The notes: generated from the letters alone by a model not told the origin. A stretch of DNA of 64,000 bases from Sinorhizobium americanum (GCF_001651855.1 NZ_LNQC01000063.1:32662-96661), one strand, 5' to 3'; numbered from the stretch's first letter, positions 10,007 through 19,101 are shown. A program made the numbers and translations.

Positions 10007-10612
10007 ATGAGAGCCGCCCGTCATGCGCTTGGTCTGGCGCTTTGCCTAGCGCAAGTTCCCGCCATCGCAGGCGCCGCAGATTTTTCCGATCCCGACTGGC
10101 CCTGCATTCAGCGCAAAGTCGAGAGCCTATCCGCGGGTCTGATGTGGCCGGGGCCGGTCGTCCGTGTCCAGCTTTCGCCTGCGGCAGACGAGCTCGTGGA
10201 GACACTGTCGCTTCGCCGAGTGACCCTCGAAGAGGCGGAGACGCTTGTTGCGGCCTTCGTGGAGCGGAACAAGCAGGTCGACGGTCAAGTGCTCGGCACC
10301 ATTTTTTACAGCGTTTTTGACAACATCGCCGGGACGCGTCAGCGGCTGATCGCGGGTATTGCCCGCTATTCCCGCAGCCAGATCGCGCTCTCGTCCCGCA
10401 TCGACGGCAGCCGGGTCGAGATGGCGGGGCTTGTGCGCGAGAAGAACCCGGATTTCGACCGTATCGACAAGCTGGAGGAACAGATCGACTGGGACGAACG
10501 CATCTATCGCGATCGCTCGCAGGCGCTCACTTATGTCTGCGAAACACCGGTGATTCTCGAGAAACGCGCCTATGCCATCGCCCAAATCCTGCTCAAGCAC
10601 ATGCCGCGCTGA
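10007..10612 (+). CDS. Exported protein of unknown function beside the formaldehyde genes
   Basis: A 201-residue protein with a signal peptide (MRAARHALGLALCLAQVPAIAGA). The mature part is mostly helical and charged, with one early cysteine (DWPCIQRKVESLS) and one late (LTYVCETPVI), which probably pair. Phrases such as SAGLMWPGPVV and LEEQIDWDERIYRDR suggest a helical periplasmic protein. I do not recognise a named family. It reads divergently from the dehydrogenase across a shared promoter region, so it may be co-induced with alcohol oxidation, but its role is unknown. Confidence 0.65.
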   Translation: MRAARHALGLALCLAQVPAIAGAADFSDPDWPCIQRKVESLSAGLMWPGPVVRVQLSPAADELVETLSLRRVTLEEAETLVAAFVERNKQVDGQVLGTIFYSVFDNIAGTRQRLIAGIARYSRSQIALSSRIDGSRVEMAGLVREKNPDFDRIDKLEEQIDWDERIYRDRSQALTYVCETPVILEKRAYAIAQILLKHMPR

Positions 10613-10700
10613 GCGTACCGACAACGACGCCCCGGCCTGCAGCGCCCGTGACGTCGACACGGACGGCTTCGACGACGCTCTGCAGAAGTAGCCGCCCGGC

Positions 10701-10796
10701 TACAGTGCCGCGTCGTTCAGACGCGCAAAGGACGCTGTAACACTTTGAATCCCGCATCGTGCTTTCCGAAAATCGATTCCGATCCGATGCGCTAGA
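10701..10796. repeat. Rhizobial-type intergenic repeat, copy 1
   Basis: About 95 bases that match, in inverted orientation, the segment at 22115-22224. The shared blocks include AACACTTTGAAT, GCATCGTGCTTTCCGAAAAT, CGATTCCGAT and a GCGCAAAGGACGCTGTA end. It lies in a 312-base gene-free gap (10613-10924), which holds nothing else recognisable. It resembles the short palindromic mosaic elements (RIME-like) spread through rhizobial genomes, though I cannot confirm the exact family. Confidence 0.75.
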
Positions 10797-10924
10797 CTAA
10801 GGCATGTCGCCCATTGGCTGTTTTTCTCAAAGCCTACCCGGTTCAAAACAATGACTCAGCGGTCGACAGTGCCCAGTGACCGTCGCGCGTCCGAAAAGAC
10901 GCGCGCCGCTGCAAAAGCTTGGGT

Positions 10925-11281
10925 TCAGAAGCAGAGCATTTCCGCCTCTGCCTGGGCACGCCTCAGATCGGCCACCATCGTGCGGGGAACCACCGCCGAC
11001 TTGAACATGGCCACCTGCTCGCCTCCTGCCTGCTGGAGAGACAGTACGGTTTCGGCCTGGACATATTTGTCATAGGGCAGGATCGATGCGATCACATCAA
11101 TCGAGCAGGAACATTTGCCGAGCACCGCTCGGCTCTGGCCGCTGACCGCCATGCAACCGAATATATAATCAGCCCGGACCTCGGTCGGATAATCGTTCAG
11201 CCGCTCGGACATGCTCTGGGCGTCCGCCGGCAGCGACCATGCGGCGATTGCCAGCGCCGATATGACAGCGCGCATCATCAT
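10925..11281 (-). CDS. Small exported cysteine-containing protein, unknown function
   Basis: A 118-residue protein with a signal peptide (MMMRAVISALAIAAWSLPADA). The mature part has four cysteines: FGCMAVSG, GKCSCSID and a C-terminal EMLCF. This spacing suggests disulfides or metal contact. Its ATG overlaps the stop of the preceding gene by 4 bases, so the two are translationally coupled. The pair sits between the sensor kinase and the methanol genes, and so is probably another periplasmic accessory of the PQQ system. I do not recognise the family. Confidence 0.65.
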   Translation of the reverse strand: MMMRAVISALAIAAWSLPADAQSMSERLNDYPTEVRADYIFGCMAVSGQSRAVLGKCSCSIDVIASILPYDKYVQAETVLSLQQAGGEQVAMFKSAVVPRTMVADLRRAQAEAEMLCF

Positions 11282-11937
11282 GGCTTCTCCCCGGTCGCTT
11301 TGAAAGTGATCGCGTTGGAATAGCCAGCCTCATTCCCTCCGGAGGCGGCAGGAACGGTTGCAGCCAGCGAATAGTACCAGCCAGGAATGTCTTCCGACAC
11401 GGTTACCGTGAGCGCCAGTTCGGAAAACCGCCCCATCCGCTCGCGCGCCTTGTCGTTCCTGAAGGGTCGAATCGTCACCACCCGTGCACGAATATCTGCG
11501 TTCTGATGGCGTAGCGACACCCGCATGATCTGCGCATCCCGCAGCAAGGCCTCCTTGATGCGGTTGCGCAGATAGTAGGGGCTGCCGCCCGATTGATTGG
11601 CAATATCGGCAAGGACGCTTTCAAGGAAGTACATGATGAGGGGATTGCCGACCGAAGCCGGATAGTCGCCAAGTCCGCGCGATCGGCCGCCGCGATGAAG
11701 TGTCATGGCGACATTGCCACTGGATATAATCTTGAGGTCGATGCTGTCGCTGCCGCCCACCTCAACTGTGTCGGCGCCCGAAACGACCCTCTCATAAACG
11801 ATTGTGGTCTCACCTGTAGCCGCCTCGAGATCCTTCAGGGCTGTCGATCGGAAGAGAAGCTCGTAAGTCTGAGCAGCCGCCAGCGGTTCCGACGCGACAC
11901 ACAGCAGCGATAGGGCAAGCAGAAAAACAGCACGCAC
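11278..11937 (-). CDS. Exported protein, unknown function, coupled to the small Cys-protein
   Basis: A 219-residue secreted protein beginning with GTG at 11937 and a signal peptide (MRAVFLLALSLLCVASEPLAAA). The mature sequence is beta-rich (YELLFRSTALKDLEAATGET, SIDLKIISSGNVAMTLHRGG) with a helical middle (PLIMYFLESVLADIANQSGG). No catalytic motif is visible. It shares an operon with the following small cysteine protein, which overlaps it by 4 bases, and lies 93 bases from the histidine kinase. It may be part of the periplasmic alcohol-oxidation or sensing apparatus, but this is inferred only from position. Confidence 0.6.
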   Translation of the reverse strand: MRAVFLLALSLLCVASEPLAAAQTYELLFRSTALKDLEAATGETTIVYERVVSGADTVEVGGSDSIDLKIISSGNVAMTLHRGGRSRGLGDYPASVGNPLIMYFLESVLADIANQSGGSPYYLRNRIKEALLRDAQIMRVSLRHQNADIRARVVTIRPFRNDKARERMGRFSELALTVTVSEDIPGWYYSLAATVPAASGGNEAGYSNAITFKATGEKP

Positions 11938-12030
11938 CGCGGACCTCCCGTTGTGAACCCGTGTTTGGGCTTGGCGCTTAGGCTAGCAATGGCTGCTTCG
12001 ATGTCACGGGAGACCTTTGTATGTGTTTAT

Positions 12031-14274
12031 TCAAGCCACGCGGGCGCGGGTGTTCCAATCGATCAGAGCGCGCAGCCGTGACAGTTGCACCGGCTTCGGG
12101 AGCACCGCGAACGACAATTCGTTGCAGAGCTGCAGAAATTGCCGCTGCCGATTGGCGGATATGATGATCGCAGGGATTTCGTCCCCCGCCAGCGCCCGCA
12201 TCGTACGGATCGTTTCGATGCCATTGTCGCCGTCGTCCAACTGATAATCGACCAACACGATGTCCGGTGCTGTGCCGAATTCCTGCATCAACGTTGCCGC
12301 CTCGGCGGTCGAGCCGGCTGCCAGGACACTCGCTCCCCAGCTCTCGAGCATCTGGGTCATTGCGTGAAGCTCGTCGGCGTCGTTTTCGACGACCATGACG
12401 ATGAGATCCAGACTGCCATCGAGTGCCGGCTCTGCCTTCTCGATCGGAGGAGCGCGAACACAGCCAGCCGCTGCGAGCGGCACCTCGATCGAAAAGGCCG
12501 ACCCACGGCCGGGCCGTGAGATCAGACGGATCGGATGATCGAGATGCCGACAGGCCCGCTCGACGATGGACAGGCCGAGCCCCATACCGGTGCCTTTTCC
12601 CACACCGCCGCCGCGGGTAAATTCATTGAAGATCCGGCTCTGGTCCTCCTCCGAAATTCCAAGACCGGTATCCCAAACCTCGATCCTGAGCCGGCCGCCG
12701 CGCGGACGGCAGCCGACGAGAACACGGCCCTGCTCGGTGTATTGGATGGCGTTCACCACCAAATTCTGGACGCAACGCATCAAGTACCGCTGGTCGCTGG
12801 TCACCCAGCGAGTCGAAGGGACAAGGCGCAGGTCTATGCCCTTTTCTGCCGCCAAGGGGGCCAGATCTTCGACTACGCCTTGAAGCTGACGTCCAAGGTC
12901 GAACGAGGTGATGTTGAACTCTGCCGCCGAGCTGTCCAGGCGCGAAATATCAAGCAGCGCCTGCAAAAGCGACTCTGTCGAGGCAAATGAACGATTCAGG
13001 CGATTGACCACGTCCTCTGCTGCCGGCTGGTCAACCATGTCCGTCAGCATCGAGAGATAGAGTTTCGCGGCGTTGATCGGCTGGAGAAGGTCATGGCTGG
13101 CTGCGGCCAGAAAGCGAGTCTTGGAGGTATGGGCTGCTTCGGCCGCCTCCTTGGCCTGGCGAAGCGCTGCCTCGATCTGTGCTTGCTCATTGGCATGGAT
13201 CTGCAGCAGGCGGTTGGCCTCGGTCAGTTCGGCGGTTCGCTCCACTACACGTTGTTCAAGCAGCTCCGCCGCTTCGGTTTCCTTCGTCACGTCCATGATC
13301 GACACTATGAAACCGTCGTCAGGCGAGGAATGAATGCGAATGTCGAGGCTCATCCCGTCGCGACGCCTCAACCGTTCCTGCACCGTCGCGCCGCGCCGCA
13401 GCGCTTTGAACCAGCCGGCGAATTCGGCTCGGCGGCCCTTACGCTCGAGTATCTCGTGGCGCTCGACATGTTCGACGATCCGCTGGAAGCGGCTTCCCTT
13501 CTTCAAAAGCGCAAGCGGCACGCCGAGAAGTTCGCCGAAGCGTTCATTGCGAACCAGCAAGTCCCCACGGGAGGAAAACGTGCAAATCCCAAGCGACATG
13601 TGATCGAAAGCGGCCTGCAGAAAATGCGTGTGCTGGTCGATGAGACGGTTCTTCTCGCGCCGGTTCTCCCTGACGATGTCGGTCACCTCGGTCTGCAGGA
13701 CGGCAATGTTGCCGGAACTGGTCTGCCTGCACGAGATTTGGAACCAACGATCGTTTCTCAGCACCATCACGAAAGACGAAAAGCGCCGACCAGGCCTCTG
13801 GCCCGTCAGCAATAGCTGGGCGCGGCCGATAACCCCGTTTAAATCAGGGCTCAGATACCGGCTGGCATTGACGGCCGCGAGATAGTCATCGAACTCGAGC
13901 CCTGGCTTGATCAGTGGCTCGATATCCGGAAGCAAGTTCCGGAACTGGGCGTTGCAGACCTGCAGCCGGTCTTCGGAGAAGAGGGCGAAGCCGCCTTCCA
14001 TCGCGACCATGGCGTCGGCAAGATTTCGCTGTATGCGCTCCTGCGCCTGGCGGGCAATTTCGAGCTCACTCGATGCTCGGTCGAGCGTGTCGAGGGCCTC
14101 TTCGAGATCCTTGGTCTTCTCCCAGACCGCGGTCTGCAGTGCGATGGCCGATTCGAAGAGCGAATAGGCGGAACCTCCGACTTCATGGCCACGCTCGGCG
14201 CGGTTAATCAACGCCTCGATGATCTTGGCCTGCTTGGCGATCTGGACTTCGTAGGGTTCGTCCGGATTGATCAC
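12031..14274 (-). CDS. PAS-containing hybrid sensor histidine kinase
   Basis: A 747-residue cytoplasmic hybrid kinase with no membrane segment. The order is an N-terminal coiled-coil, PAS domain (about 85-200), second PAS (about 215-335), coiled-coil, dimerisation/phosphoacceptor domain with AAASHDLLQP (His near 394), ATPase domain with NLVVNAIQYTE, DTGLGIS and GMGLGLSI, then a receiver domain whose phosphoacceptor Asp is in DIVLVDYQL (near 676) and whose Lys is in VLPKPVQ. It begins with GTG and overlaps the FIST gene by 4 bases. The combination FIST protein + hybrid PAS kinase + LuxR response regulator resembles systems that control PQQ-dependent alcohol oxidation in other proteobacteria, so control of the xox cluster is a reasonable inference. 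Confidence 0.9.
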   Translation of the reverse strand: MINPDEPYEVQIAKQAKIIEALINRAERGHEVGGSAYSLFESAIALQTAVWEKTKDLEEALDTLDRASSELEIARQAQERIQRNLADAMVAMEGGFALFSEDRLQVCNAQFRNLLPDIEPLIKPGLEFDDYLAAVNASRYLSPDLNGVIGRAQLLLTGQRPGRRFSSFVMVLRNDRWFQISCRQTSSGNIAVLQTEVTDIVRENRREKNRLIDQHTHFLQAAFDHMSLGICTFSSRGDLLVRNERFGELLGVPLALLKKGSRFQRIVEHVERHEILERKGRRAEFAGWFKALRRGATVQERLRRRDGMSLDIRIHSSPDDGFIVSIMDVTKETEAAELLEQRVVERTAELTEANRLLQIHANEQAQIEAALRQAKEAAEAAHTSKTRFLAAASHDLLQPINAAKLYLSMLTDMVDQPAAEDVVNRLNRSFASTESLLQALLDISRLDSSAAEFNITSFDLGRQLQGVVEDLAPLAAEKGIDLRLVPSTRWVTSDQRYLMRCVQNLVVNAIQYTEQGRVLVGCRPRGGRLRIEVWDTGLGISEEDQSRIFNEFTRGGGVGKGTGMGLGLSIVERACRHLDHPIRLISRPGRGSAFSIEVPLAAAGCVRAPPIEKAEPALDGSLDLIVMVVENDADELHAMTQMLESWGASVLAAGSTAEAATLMQEFGTAPDIVLVDYQLDDGDNGIETIRTMRALAGDEIPAIIISANRQRQFLQLCNELSFAVLPKPVQLSRLRALIDWNTRARVA

Positions 14275-15440
14275 AGCGGCATGCTCCCTTTCGGTCGGAA
14301 GAAGGCGACACCGACAAAGGTCTGGTTCACATGCACGCCCAGATGCTGTTCCCCATAGGTGTTGAACCCCACCACCCGGCGTTGCCGGAACTGTTCGGAC
14401 GCTGCAGCGTCCAAGCCCTTGCGCTTGATCTCGAGCTTGCGCAGGTAGCAGTCGAAACCCAGAATGAAGTCAGGCGCTTCACCGTCCTTGTCTGCCACCG
14501 CAAGTCCGGAATCCAGCGTACGGATGATTTCCTTGCCGCGACCGAGCCGCAACAGCAGGCCGTCGTCGATTGCGGAAAGGAAGGTGAGCCCATGCTTGCC
14601 CTGATTCTGCTGGATTGCCCGCACATGATAGAGATTGCCGTTGCGCACGAGAACGGGGTTCTCGGCGAAGATCGTCGGCGACAGCTCAGCAACCGGCACT
14701 TTTACGAGCCTCGCATATTCCTCCGCTGCCGGGGAACCATTGATCTCCAGAACCAGCCGCTCTTCGGGAACGGCGCTCGTCACCACCATACAGGTTTCCG
14801 TGGGCTGAAAATGGTCGAAGCCCAGACCGTTGAAGGCGAGGTCGGTTTCCAGCAGCAGAAGAAGCGCGGCGTTGCTGTGGAACTCGCCATTGCGCAGGAC
14901 ATGCGTCCTCTCGAACCTGAGCCCGTCGCCGGCCGATCCGCCGAACACCGGGACATCCTTCAATCCGGCCTCCAGGGCCGCCATCAGGATATCCTCCTGT
15001 TTCGACAGCCCATCGGCAAAAATCAGCGCAAGCCGCTTTCGGCCCGGCGTTGCGCGAAACTGCGAGGCGAGCCGTTCCGTCTGCGACACGACCTCGGCAA
15101 TTGAAACCGGGGAGATCGGTTTGAACAAGGTGGAGGCTACCCGGAAGTGCCGCCGCTCGAAGGCGATCGCCAGCAACGCGTCGTCCTCATACCCCCTTGG
15201 TGTTATCTGGCCCGCCGTTGTACAGCCGAAAACGACGGTATCCGGAAAGCCCGTCCGGACGGCCTGGGCCAGATCGTCGAGTTGAAGCCGGTGGGGCACG
15301 AACAAAAGGATGAAGCTCGGCCTTGCCGCCGTCAGTTGGCCTTTGAGCTCGGCAACGACAACCGCCGCATTGTCGGCACGCGAGACGGCGAGCCGCACGG
15401 CCTCCGGGGGTTTGCTGTCAAGATCATCGACAGCCGTCAT
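14271..15440 (-). CDS. FIST-domain sensory protein
   Basis: A 389-residue soluble protein with both parts of the FIST sensory unit. The N-terminal half has ARPSFILLFVPHRLQLDDLA, VFGCTTAGQITPRGYED and DVPVFGGSAGDGLRFE. The C-terminal half has LVLEINGSPAAEEYARL, AIDDGLLLRLGRG and VVGFNTYGEQHLGVHVNQT. FIST domains are proposed to bind small ligands such as amino acids and pass the signal to a partner kinase. Here the partner is the kinase whose start overlaps this gene's stop (GTGA). It lies 19 bases after the response regulator, so the three form one operon. Confidence 0.88.
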   Translation of the reverse strand: MTAVDDLDSKPPEAVRLAVSRADNAAVVVAELKGQLTAARPSFILLFVPHRLQLDDLAQAVRTGFPDTVVFGCTTAGQITPRGYEDDALLAIAFERRHFRVASTLFKPISPVSIAEVVSQTERLASQFRATPGRKRLALIFADGLSKQEDILMAALEAGLKDVPVFGGSAGDGLRFERTHVLRNGEFHSNAALLLLLETDLAFNGLGFDHFQPTETCMVVTSAVPEERLVLEINGSPAAEEYARLVKVPVAELSPTIFAENPVLVRNGNLYHVRAIQQNQGKHGLTFLSAIDDGLLLRLGRGKEIIRTLDSGLAVADKDGEAPDFILGFDCYLRKLEIKRKGLDAAASEQFRQRRVVGFNTYGEQHLGVHVNQTFVGVAFFRPKGSMPL

Positions 15441-15459
15441 GCGCCGTCATCCTCCGCGC

Positions 15460-16152
15460 CTACTGAAGGCTATGGCGGATTGAGACTTCGCGCACCAGCA
15501 TCGCCGCCTGTGTGCGATTATGAACGCCCAGCCGGCGCAAAAGCGCGGTGATATGCGCCTTGACCGTCGCCTCGGCCAGCTGCAACTCGTAGGCGATCAG
15601 CTTGTTTGGCATCCCTTCGCAGATCAGCCCCAATATGCGGGTCTGCTGATGCGACAAATGGGCAATCTTGCGCGAAATAGCTTCCAGCGACAGGTCCGAA
15701 GCTGCCGGGGTGCGGGCAGGCATCGTATAGCCGGGCGGCACATAGGTCTTGCCGTTCCAGATATCATGCATCGCCTTGTAGAAGCTCTCCCGACCGATAT
15801 CCTTCGGAATAAACCCCGCGGCACCGGCGGAAAGGACCGACTGGATGATCCCCTGCGACGTCATCGCTGAGATCACGATCACCGGAATCTCGGGTGTCTT
15901 CTCCTTGATCTTGAGAAAGGCGCTGAGGCCTGATGCATCGGGCAAGTTCAAATCAAGCATGATCAGGTCGGGTGAAAACCGTAGGCGCAATTGCTGCAGG
16001 GCTTCAGCCAGCGAGGTCGCCATTCGAATTCGGCGCGTGTTGAATGCGCTCTCCATCGTCGCAGCCAAGGCATCGCAATAGAGCGGATGATCATCGATCA
16101 CCAATGCGGATTTTATTGAAAGCGGGTGAACGGACGAATCGGTCCGTGGCAT
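15460..16152 (-). CDS. LuxR/NarL-family response regulator, probable xox-cluster regulator
   Basis: A 230-residue two-domain regulator. The ATG at 16152 is used because GGGAGGAG sits just before it. The receiver carries ALVIDDHPLY, phosphoacceptor Asp in LIMLDLNL (near 67) and Lys in GFIPKDIG. The C-terminal LuxR helix-turn-helix is LSHQQTRILGLICEGMPNK ... LAEATVKAHITALLRRLG. It heads the operon with the FIST protein and hybrid kinase. Similar regulators (ErbR/ExaE/AgmR type) activate PQQ-dependent alcohol oxidation genes, so the methanol unit to the left is the likely target. Confidence 0.88.
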   Translation of the reverse strand: MPRTDSSVHPLSIKSALVIDDHPLYCDALAATMESAFNTRRIRMATSLAEALQQLRLRFSPDLIMLDLNLPDASGLSAFLKIKEKTPEIPVIVISAMTSQGIIQSVLSAGAAGFIPKDIGRESFYKAMHDIWNGKTYVPPGYTMPARTPAASDLSLEAISRKIAHLSHQQTRILGLICEGMPNKLIAYELQLAEATVKAHITALLRRLGVHNRTQAAMLVREVSIRHSLQ

Positions 16153-16409
16153 GGCTCTCCTCCCAAGCATATTTGGGCGACGGGACCAGCCTCCGCTGCG
16201 TCACGCATTGCCGGAAATATCTCTGCTCCCAACGCTCTCATGCTCTCCCAGCACGACAGCGAGGAATTTGTCGCACAATTTTCGGGGGCAGGCAATTCCC
16301 GAACATGATGGCGTCCAGCCGCCCTAACTCCCTCAAGGTGGCGCGATGGCGCCGATATCGCCAGCGACACGCCGAGTCCTTTGGCTGCGGATTTCCTACG
16401 TGAACCTCC

Positions 16410-16557
16410 CTATGCTTGCGGCCAAGCCGGGACCATGGCCATCGGCGGGGTCTCGCGGATGATCGGGTGATCGATTTTGAGGCTGCCCGCCTGGAAATCG
16501 TGTCCGTGACCGGGGTGACGACGAAGGTGGCGAAAGTCAGCAGGTAGGAAAGCGCAT
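16410..16557 (-). pseudogene. Remnant of a periplasmic copper chaperone (PCuAC family)
   Basis: A fragment starting 11 bases after the P-ATPase stop, with AAGGA before its ATG at 16557. One frame encodes a signal-like stretch (LSYLLTFATFVVTPV). A shifted frame continues HDFQAGSLKIDHPIIRETPP and MAMVPA, then stops at 16410. The second half matches the start of PCuAC-domain chaperones (HDF.AG.L.I.HP..R.TPP), but the metal-binding methionine/histidine part is missing. At least one frameshift and a truncation make it non-functional. The remaining gap (16153-16409) holds the promoter of the response-regulator operon; I see nothing else in it. Confidence 0.55.
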
Positions 16558-16567
16558 TGTCCGTCCT

Positions 16568-18712
16568 TTAGTATTGGCGGCCGCGCCAGCCGAGCAGGCG
16601 CATCGCGTTTGCGGTCACCAGAACCGTAGCTCCGGTATCGGCGAGAATGGCAGGCCACAGCCCGGTCATGCCGAGGATGGTCGTCACCAGGAAAACTCCC
16701 TTCAGTCCGAGGGCGATGGTGATGTTCTGCCAGATGTTGCCCATGACGGTGCGGGACAGATGCACCATGTCGGGGATGTCCGCCACGCGGCCATGCAGCG
16801 CGGCCGCATCGGCCGTCTCGAGCGCGACGTCGGTGCCACCGCCCATGGCGATGCCGATGTCCGCCGCAGCGAGGGCGGGCGCGTCGTTGATGCCGTCACC
16901 GACCTTGGCGACGACGGCTCCCCCGGCCTTCAGCTCTCTGACGATCGTCTGCTTGTCTTCCGGCAGGAGCTCTGCCCGTGCCTCGATGCCCAGCCTGCCG
17001 GCGATCGCGCTGGCGGTACGGCGGTCGTCGCCGGTCAGCATCACCGTGGCTATCCCGTCCTCCCTCAGCGACCGGAGCGCAGCCGCAGCGTCGGGACGCG
17101 GCTCATCCCGCATGGCAATGAGACCCGCGACATCGGTCCCGACCAGCAGAACCGACACGGTCTTGCCTTCGTCGTTGAACGCCGCGATGCGGTCCTTCAT
17201 CTCCTCCGGGAGGGGCGCGATCTGGTGGGCGGCCTGCGGCGAAGCCAGGATCGCGGTTTCTCCGCCGACGCTGCCGGCGACACCCCTGCCCGCCAAGGCC
17301 TTAGCGTTGAACGCGGGCGGAATCGGGGCCTTGTCGGCCTTCGCCCGGTTGAGGATCGCGAGCGCCAGGGGATGTGACGACCCCGCTTCGAGTGCGGCGG
17401 CCATCGCAAGGACCTGCTTTTCGCTGCGGCCGGCCGCGACGATGTCGGTCACCACGGGCTTGCCCAGGGTCAGTGTGCCCGTCTTGTCGAGCGCCACCGC
17501 CGTCACCCGGCGAAACTGTTCGAGCACGGCACCTCCCTTCATCAGCAGGCCCCGCCGTGCGCCAGCGGAGAGTCCCGCCGCGATCGCCGCAGGCGTCGAG
17601 ATGACGAGCGCGCAAGGGCAACCGATCAACAGAACCGCCAGCCCCTTGTAGACCCATTCCAGCCAGGGTTCTCCCATGGACGCAGGCGGCAGGACGGCAA
17701 CCGCAACGCCGATCAGGAGCACGAAGGGCGTGTAGTACCTGGAGAAGCGGTCGATGAACCGTTCGGTCGGGGCCTTGCTTTCCTGCGCTTCCTCGACGAG
17801 CTTCACGACGCGGGCGATGGTGTTGTCCGCCGCGGTCGCGGTCACCCGTACCCTCAGCACGGCATCGACGTTGATGGTGCCCGCGAATACCGTATCGCCG
17901 ACCGACTTGCGTTTTGGGACGCTTTCCCCTGTCACGGGGGCCTCGTCGACCGCGCTCTCGCCGTCCACGATGGTGCCGTCGGCGGCGATCCGATCACCGG
18001 GTCGTACCATGATGGCAGCGCCGATCGGCAGCGCCTCGGCGGCGACCTCCTCGAAGCCGCCGTCGCGCTCGACGAGCGCCTGTTTCGGGACGAGGTCGGC
18101 CAGTCCGCGGATGCTCTGCCGCGCGCGTCCGGCGGCAACGCCTTCCAGCATCTCGCCGACGAGAAACAGCAGGACGACGGTTGCGGCCTCCTCCGTCGCG
18201 CCGATGAACACCGCGCCGATCGCGGCAATGCTCATCAGGGTTTCTATCGAAAACGGCGTTCCTGCAAGTGCCGCGGTGACCGCCCGGCGCGCCACGGGCA
18301 CAAGACCCACGGACAGAGCCGCCAGAAAGGCCCAATGCTCGACCTGTGGAACGGCCTTGCCGAGCAGATAGGCAAGCCCGAGCGCGACCGCACAGCCGAT
18401 CGTCAGCTTCGCCTTGGTGGTTCTCCACCACGGCGCCTCCTCGGCCGGTGGATGATGATCCCCCGCAAGCTCCTGCTTCGCGGGTGCGTCTGCCGCAGCG
18501 ATCGTGAAGCCCAGAGCCTTCACCTGGCGTTCCACCGCCGCGAGATTGAGCGCCGGCTGGTGAAGCACGGAAAGCGTTCCAGCCGAGACCGACACGCCGA
18601 CCTCGTTGACACCGGGGAGACGGGTTACGGCATTCTCTATCTTCCCGGCACACGAAGCGCAGTCCATTCCTCCGACTCGGTAGCGAGTTCTGACAGGCAA
18701 GCCCTCGTTCAT
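16568..18712 (-). CDS. P1B-type heavy-metal ATPase, Zn/Cd/Pb exporter type
   Basis: A 714-residue ion pump. The ATG at 18712 has AAGGAG just upstream, and the peptide then opens with a metal-binding domain (GGMDCASCAGK, residues 14-23). Conserved sites follow: actuator loop TGESVPKR (near 261), metal site CPCALVIS in the sixth membrane helix (near 365), phosphorylation site DKTGTLTLGKP (near 409), a TGDD ATP-site motif and the hinge GDGINDAPALA. The last helix has LADTGATVLVTANAMRLL, which carries the Asp typical of the ZntA/CadA group rather than of copper pumps. A MerR-type promoter lies directly upstream (18739-18769). A PCuAC remnant follows. Confidence 0.92.
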   Translation of the reverse strand: MNEGLPVRTRYRVGGMDCASCAGKIENAVTRLPGVNEVGVSVSAGTLSVLHQPALNLAAVERQVKALGFTIAAADAPAKQELAGDHHPPAEEAPWWRTTKAKLTIGCAVALGLAYLLGKAVPQVEHWAFLAALSVGLVPVARRAVTAALAGTPFSIETLMSIAAIGAVFIGATEEAATVVLLFLVGEMLEGVAAGRARQSIRGLADLVPKQALVERDGGFEEVAAEALPIGAAIMVRPGDRIAADGTIVDGESAVDEAPVTGESVPKRKSVGDTVFAGTINVDAVLRVRVTATAADNTIARVVKLVEEAQESKAPTERFIDRFSRYYTPFVLLIGVAVAVLPPASMGEPWLEWVYKGLAVLLIGCPCALVISTPAAIAAGLSAGARRGLLMKGGAVLEQFRRVTAVALDKTGTLTLGKPVVTDIVAAGRSEKQVLAMAAALEAGSSHPLALAILNRAKADKAPIPPAFNAKALAGRGVAGSVGGETAILASPQAAHQIAPLPEEMKDRIAAFNDEGKTVSVLLVGTDVAGLIAMRDEPRPDAAAALRSLREDGIATVMLTGDDRRTASAIAGRLGIEARAELLPEDKQTIVRELKAGGAVVAKVGDGINDAPALAAADIGIAMGGGTDVALETADAAALHGRVADIPDMVHLSRTVMGNIWQNITIALGLKGVFLVTTILGMTGLWPAILADTGATVLVTANAMRLLGWRGRQY

Positions 18713-18738
18713 GACGTCTCCTTTTACCAACGATCCGC

Positions 18739-18769
18739 ACCCTACAACCTCTAGCCACTGGAGGGACAA
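18739..18769 (-). promoter_or_regulatory. MerR-type promoter/operator of the P-type ATPase
   Basis: Read on the minus strand there is a -35 TTGTCC (18769-18764), a long 19-base spacer and a -10 TAGGGT (18744-18739). Centred in the spacer is the near-perfect dyad CTCCAG-TGG-CTAGAG (18763-18749). A 19-base spacer filled by such a dyad is the hallmark of promoters opened by MerR regulators such as ZntR, CadR and PbrR. No merR-like gene is in the window. A matching element precedes the CDF exporter. Confidence 0.8.
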
Positions 18770-18841
18770 CAGCGTGGGCCGAAAAAATGTCCGTGGCACT
18801 GGGCGCGACAGCCGGACTGTCGGCGGATCGTCTGCTTGCTT

Positions 18842-19020
18842 CTAAGAAGACGACAGTTTGCTTCCCTTTGGACTATTCCGGGAGCCGGTGCGGCGCTTTC
18901 GGAAATGCGGCGCGTGCTCAGGCCGGGGCAGGCTGCTGTTCGTCGAGCAGGACGCAATCACGAGCGCGATGACCAGCAGCGCGAGGATGACGCCGCCGCC
19001 CAAATCATGCCGCTGCCCAT
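18842..19020 (-). pseudogene. Possible frameshifted small membrane peptide
   Basis: An ATG at 19020 starts MGSGMIW. One base short in the following G-run, the sequence then continues in the next frame as GGGVILALLVIALVIASC, one hydrophobic helix, and goes on in frame to 18842. Joined, this is the pattern of the short one-helix peptides often found beside metal-transport genes. As written, the ATG frame stops after 20 codons, so it is either a pseudogene or a sequencing slip in GGG. The remainder of the gap 18713-19101 holds the MerR-type promoter and a palindrome. Confidence 0.35.
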
Positions 19021-19040
19021 CCTGCAGGTCGAGGATCTGA

Positions 19041-19064
19041 GCTCGTGCGCTGGAGCGCACGAGC
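19041..19064. terminator. 24-base near-perfect palindrome downstream of the ZIP gene
   Basis: GCTCGTGCGCT at 19041-19051 and its exact complement at 19054-19064 are separated by only GG. It lies 38 bases after the ZIP stop. With a two-base centre it cannot form a good hairpin without opening a few pairs, and there is no U-run, so it could be a termination structure for the oxidase/ZIP unit or a protein-binding dyad. Confidence 0.5.
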
Positions 19065-19101
19065 GGTTCGGAGCAATGTCCAATACTCCTGCTGGACCGC
19101 C

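Noticed and set aside
16574..17651. Two long plus-strand frames opposite the P-ATPase
   Set aside because: Antisense shadows; the P-ATPase on the other strand is complete.
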